Assembly (NCBI GenBank): GCA_021791135.1
Contig: JAJYXD010000059.1
Location: 1 to 14,320 of the forward strand
DNA: 14,320 bases
Direction: 5' to 3'
From: a bacterium
Lineage (GTDB): Bacteria > Patescibacteriota > Minisyncoccia > UBA6257 > GWB1-50-10
The translations under genes were made by a program, and so were the position numbers. Every line of letters begins with the position of its first letter. Positions within the stretch are counted from its first letter, which is position 1. Positions 12,465 through 14,320 of the stretch are shown here, piece after piece. The notes beneath the pieces are model-generated. The model was not told where the DNA came from. It made no database searches and saw only the letters and a list, made by a program, of their open reading frames with translations.

Positions 12465-12521
12465 GAAATGTTTTAAGCCAGAATAAGCAATTCCCTGATT
12501 CTTGTTTTGTGCATTTGTGTC

Positions 12522-13433
12522 ATGACTCTCTATACGCAAGCATCATCGAACGTCAGAAAAACGTGGGCGCTTCTCACGGGCTTCTTCGTGCTCATCATCG
12601 CTTTGGGATGGCTTTTCAGTTATGCCTATCGATCGCCCGACATTCTCGTATTCGCGGTCGCCTTGAGCATAGGGATGAGTATCACGAGTTACTGGTTTTC
12701 TGACAAGATCGTGCTCGCGACCGCCGGTGCGAAGCCGATTGAGAAGAAAGACAATCCCGAGCTCTATCGTATCGTCGAAAATCTTTCGATTGCGGCGGGA
12801 CTTCCGACGCCGAAGCTCTACATCATTCCGGCTGCCGCACCAAATGCCTTCGCGACGGGAAGGAATAAGGAGCATGCGGTAGTGGCCGTAACACAGGGGC
12901 TTTTCCAAATTTTAAACAAACAAGAGCTTGAAGGAGTGCTCGCACACGAACTTTCGCACATTGGAAACAAGGACATGCTCGTCTCGACGGTGGTCGTCGT
13001 GCTTGTGGGGGTGATCTCGGTCTTAGCCGACTGGTTTATCCGCATGAGTTTCTTCGGCGGAAGACGCGATGACAGGGACTCGGGGGGGAATATCATGTTT
13101 TTCCTCGGAATCATAGGAGCAATTCTCGCGCCGATCGCGGCAACCCTGATCCAACTCGCGATCTCCCGGAAGCGCGAGTTTCTCGCGGACGCCTCGGGCG
13201 CGCTGCTTACCCGCTATCCCGACGGTCTCGCGAGTGCGTTGGAGAAAATTGCGAGAAATCAGAATCCGATGCCCGGCGCGTCATCCGCGACGGCACATCT
13301 CTACATCGAGAACCCCTTTAAAGCGGACAGGGGAACGGGAGATTCGAGAAAAACTCCTTGGATCGCTCGTCTCTTTATGACCCACCCTCCTGTTGAGGAA
13401 CGAATAAAAGTTTTGCGTGAGATGTCGGTGTAA
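12522..13433 (+). CDS. htpX: HtpX-like M48 membrane metalloprotease
   Basis: HtpX is a zinc protease of the inner membrane that cuts misfolded membrane proteins, often stress-induced. The 303-residue protein has two N-terminal transmembrane helices (about 15-36 and 39-58), then PNAFATGRN (107-115), the zinc motif AHELSHIGNKD (141-151; H142, H146, catalytic E143), a helix pair around 153-172 and 191-214, and the third ligand region REFLADASGA (E219). The C-terminus has the usual THPPVEERIKVLREM. ATG 12522 gives the family's normal N-terminus; an upstream TTG at 12507 adds only five residues. It follows the unrecognised gene by 57 nt and a hairpin terminator follows it. With lemA it probably forms an envelope quality-control unit. 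Confidence 0.97.
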   Translation: MTLYTQASSNVRKTWALLTGFFVLIIALGWLFSYAYRSPDILVFAVALSIGMSITSYWFSDKIVLATAGAKPIEKKDNPELYRIVENLSIAAGLPTPKLYIIPAAAPNAFATGRNKEHAVVAVTQGLFQILNKQELEGVLAHELSHIGNKDMLVSTVVVVLVGVISVLADWFIRMSFFGGRRDDRDSGGNIMFFLGIIGAILAPIAATLIQLAISRKREFLADASGALLTRYPDGLASALEKIARNQNPMPGASSATAHLYIENPFKADRGTGDSRKTPWIARLFMTHPPVEERIKVLREMSV

Positions 13434-13438
13434 TAATC

Positions 13439-13464
13439 TATCGAGGCCCGGCCTCGATAATTTT
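13439..13464 (+). terminator. Intrinsic terminator after htpX
   Basis: TATCGAGGC (13439-13447) pairs perfectly with GCCTCGATA (13451-13459) over a 3-nt loop, followed by ATTTTG. It lies 5 nt after the htpX stop and 15 nt before the next gene, so it may only partly stop read-through. Confidence 0.65.
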
Positions 13465-13478
13465 GTGGATAAGTGTTG

Positions 13479-14320
13479 ATGAAAGCGGAAGATCCGAATA
13501 AAGAGAAATGTTCCGATTGCGGGCCGGTGCCGGTAGTACACTGGGTCGAGCGATGGTCTATCATCGTGGATTGGTTCTTTGCGCCTCTTTTCGGATGCAT
13601 GGACTGGCTTTTGGGCGTTTTACGGCCGCTTCTATGTCTTTTTCCGTGGCAGTATCTTGGACTGCCGTTTTTTAAGTTTCTCGTTGCACTTCATCTCGGT
13701 ACACTTCAGGACAAGGTGGACGAGAAAGATAACGCAAGGACGCGCGCCTTGTGGGAATCGGCAGAGAAACGCGGAATCGAGGTAAAAGAATTCCGTCTTC
13801 TCGGGAGACATCAGGCGGGATTTTTCTGGGCGCGGTGGAATGGAAAAGACACCTCGAGCATCACTGTATTTGAGGGATTGCCGCGTCCCTTCGGACTTTT
13901 CGACAAGTCGCTCGCGTGGATGGATAACAAAAGCTTAATAAAGAAAAAATTCTCCGCCACGGGAATTCCCGTTGCGCGAGGAGCTACCTGCACGAGGTTT
14001 TCCCAAGCGGCAAAAGTGTTTGAGGAGATAGGTGCTCCGGTGATCGTGAAGCCGCACATTGGTTCGCGGAGCAGGCATACCTTCGTACATATAATGTCGC
14101 TTTCCGATCTAAAGATGGCTTTCAAAAGCGCGAAACAACTTTCGCCGTGGGTGATTGTCGAGGAACAACTTGTGGGACACGTCTATCGCGGAACGATCGT
14201 GGACGGCAAGTGTCTAGGAATCGCGAGTCGTGAGCCGGCACATGTGATGGGGGACGGGAAGAAAACGATCCGCGAGCTTGTCGAGAAAGAGAACGAAAAC
14301 CCCTTGCGCAAAAGATCGGA
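13479..14320 (+). CDS. ATP-grasp ligase with hydrophobic N-terminus (cyanophycin-synthetase-like), partial
   Basis: The frame is open from ATG 13479 to the window end (280 codons), so the C-terminus is missing. The visible part begins with a CSDCG dicysteine motif, then a strongly hydrophobic region of ~55 residues (about 23-77, including IIVDWFFAPLFG and LLGVLRPLLCLFPW) that may form a membrane hairpin. An ATP-grasp domain follows: a DNKSLIKKKFSATGIPVARG segment, APVIVKPHIGS for the nucleotide lysine, WVIVEEQLVGHVYRGTIVDG, and the block REPAHVMGDGKKTIRELV typical of cyanophycin synthetase-like ligases. Such enzymes join an amino acid or peptide to a carboxylate using ATP; the substrate here is unknown. 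GTG 13473 and TTG 13476 are alternative starts; TAA at 13470 closes the frame upstream. Confidence 0.8.
   Translation, partial: MKAEDPNKEKCSDCGPVPVVHWVERWSIIVDWFFAPLFGCMDWLLGVLRPLLCLFPWQYLGLPFFKFLVALHLGTLQDKVDEKDNARTRALWESAEKRGIEVKEFRLLGRHQAGFFWARWNGKDTSSITVFEGLPRPFGLFDKSLAWMDNKSLIKKKFSATGIPVARGATCTRFSQAAKVFEEIGAPVIVKPHIGSRSRHTFVHIMSLSDLKMAFKSAKQLSPWVIVEEQLVGHVYRGTIVDGKCLGIASREPAHVMGDGKKTIRELVEKENENPLRKRS

Noticed and set aside
13464..13472. TGTGGATAA, the complement of the DnaA box TTATCCACA
   Set aside because: It is a single copy without a cluster, AT-rich unwinding region or dnaA/dnaN neighbours. One such 9-mer by chance in 14 kb is plausible.
1..14320. parS sites near parAB
   Set aside because: No sequence close to TGTTTCACGTGAAACA was seen. 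The family II arm GTTTCTAACGG only shares the first letters.
1..14320. CRISPR arrays, transposase genes or prophage genes
   Set aside because: No regularly spaced repeats and no transposase, integrase or phage-like proteins were found in any frame.

Overview
The window reads as part of a small-genome bacterial chromosome, most likely a Patescibacteria/CPR lineage (Parcubacteria-like). This is an inference from the gene set and style: a stand-alone EMAP/Trbp111-type tRNA-binding protein, a ~556-residue tandem ThyX-like protein, a short Rel protein, a tRNA gene without encoded CCA, almost no Shine-Dalgarno sequences, and several promoters placed so close to start codons that the mRNAs should be leaderless. 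TGA is used as a stop (DUF167 gene, rel), so the code is standard.

Layout. 1-2287 (+): MazG-like pyrophosphohydrolase with an apparent -1 frameshift at a T6 run, tRNA-binding protein, endonuclease IV (nfo), a DUF167 protein and an alkyltransferase-like protein coupled by an ATGA overlap, ending at a strong bidirectional terminator shared with tRNA-Leu(CAA) on the minus strand (2347-2429). 2446-4761 (+): the chromosome-partition genes parA and parB. They are separated by a hairpin repeat, a consensus promoter, a ~270-nt terminator-bounded stretch that looks like a structured non-coding RNA, and the parB promoter. 4762-5085: a 197-bp nested palindrome and a second kind of hairpin repeat. 5086-6783 (-): bifunctional Rel (ppGpp). 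6827-8933 (+): groES-groEL with a hairpin repeat, a consensus promoter and a CIRCE-like HrcA operator. 9156-10826 (-): tandem ThyX-like protein. 10990-13433 (+): lemA, an unrecognised AT-richer gene, htpX. 13479-end (+): an ATP-grasp protein with a hydrophobic N-terminus, cut by the window edge.

The known genes cover nucleotide hygiene and DNA repair (MazG, Nfo, AGT), stringent response, protein folding and membrane quality control (GroESL, HtpX/LemA) and chromosome partition. The least explained material is between genes. Family I (three copies: 1637-1722, 5001-5080, 8935-9017) has a ~46-nt loop that is nearly invariant and arms that differ but compensate, each copy lying in sense orientation just after a stop codon. 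Family II (3414-3500, 6827-6911) has covarying arms that run directly into a TTGACA -35 box. Added to these are the putative ncRNA between parA and parB, a long palindrome at 4762-4958 and an AT-rich palindrome at 682-766. All positions and pairings were read by eye; no database or folding program was used.
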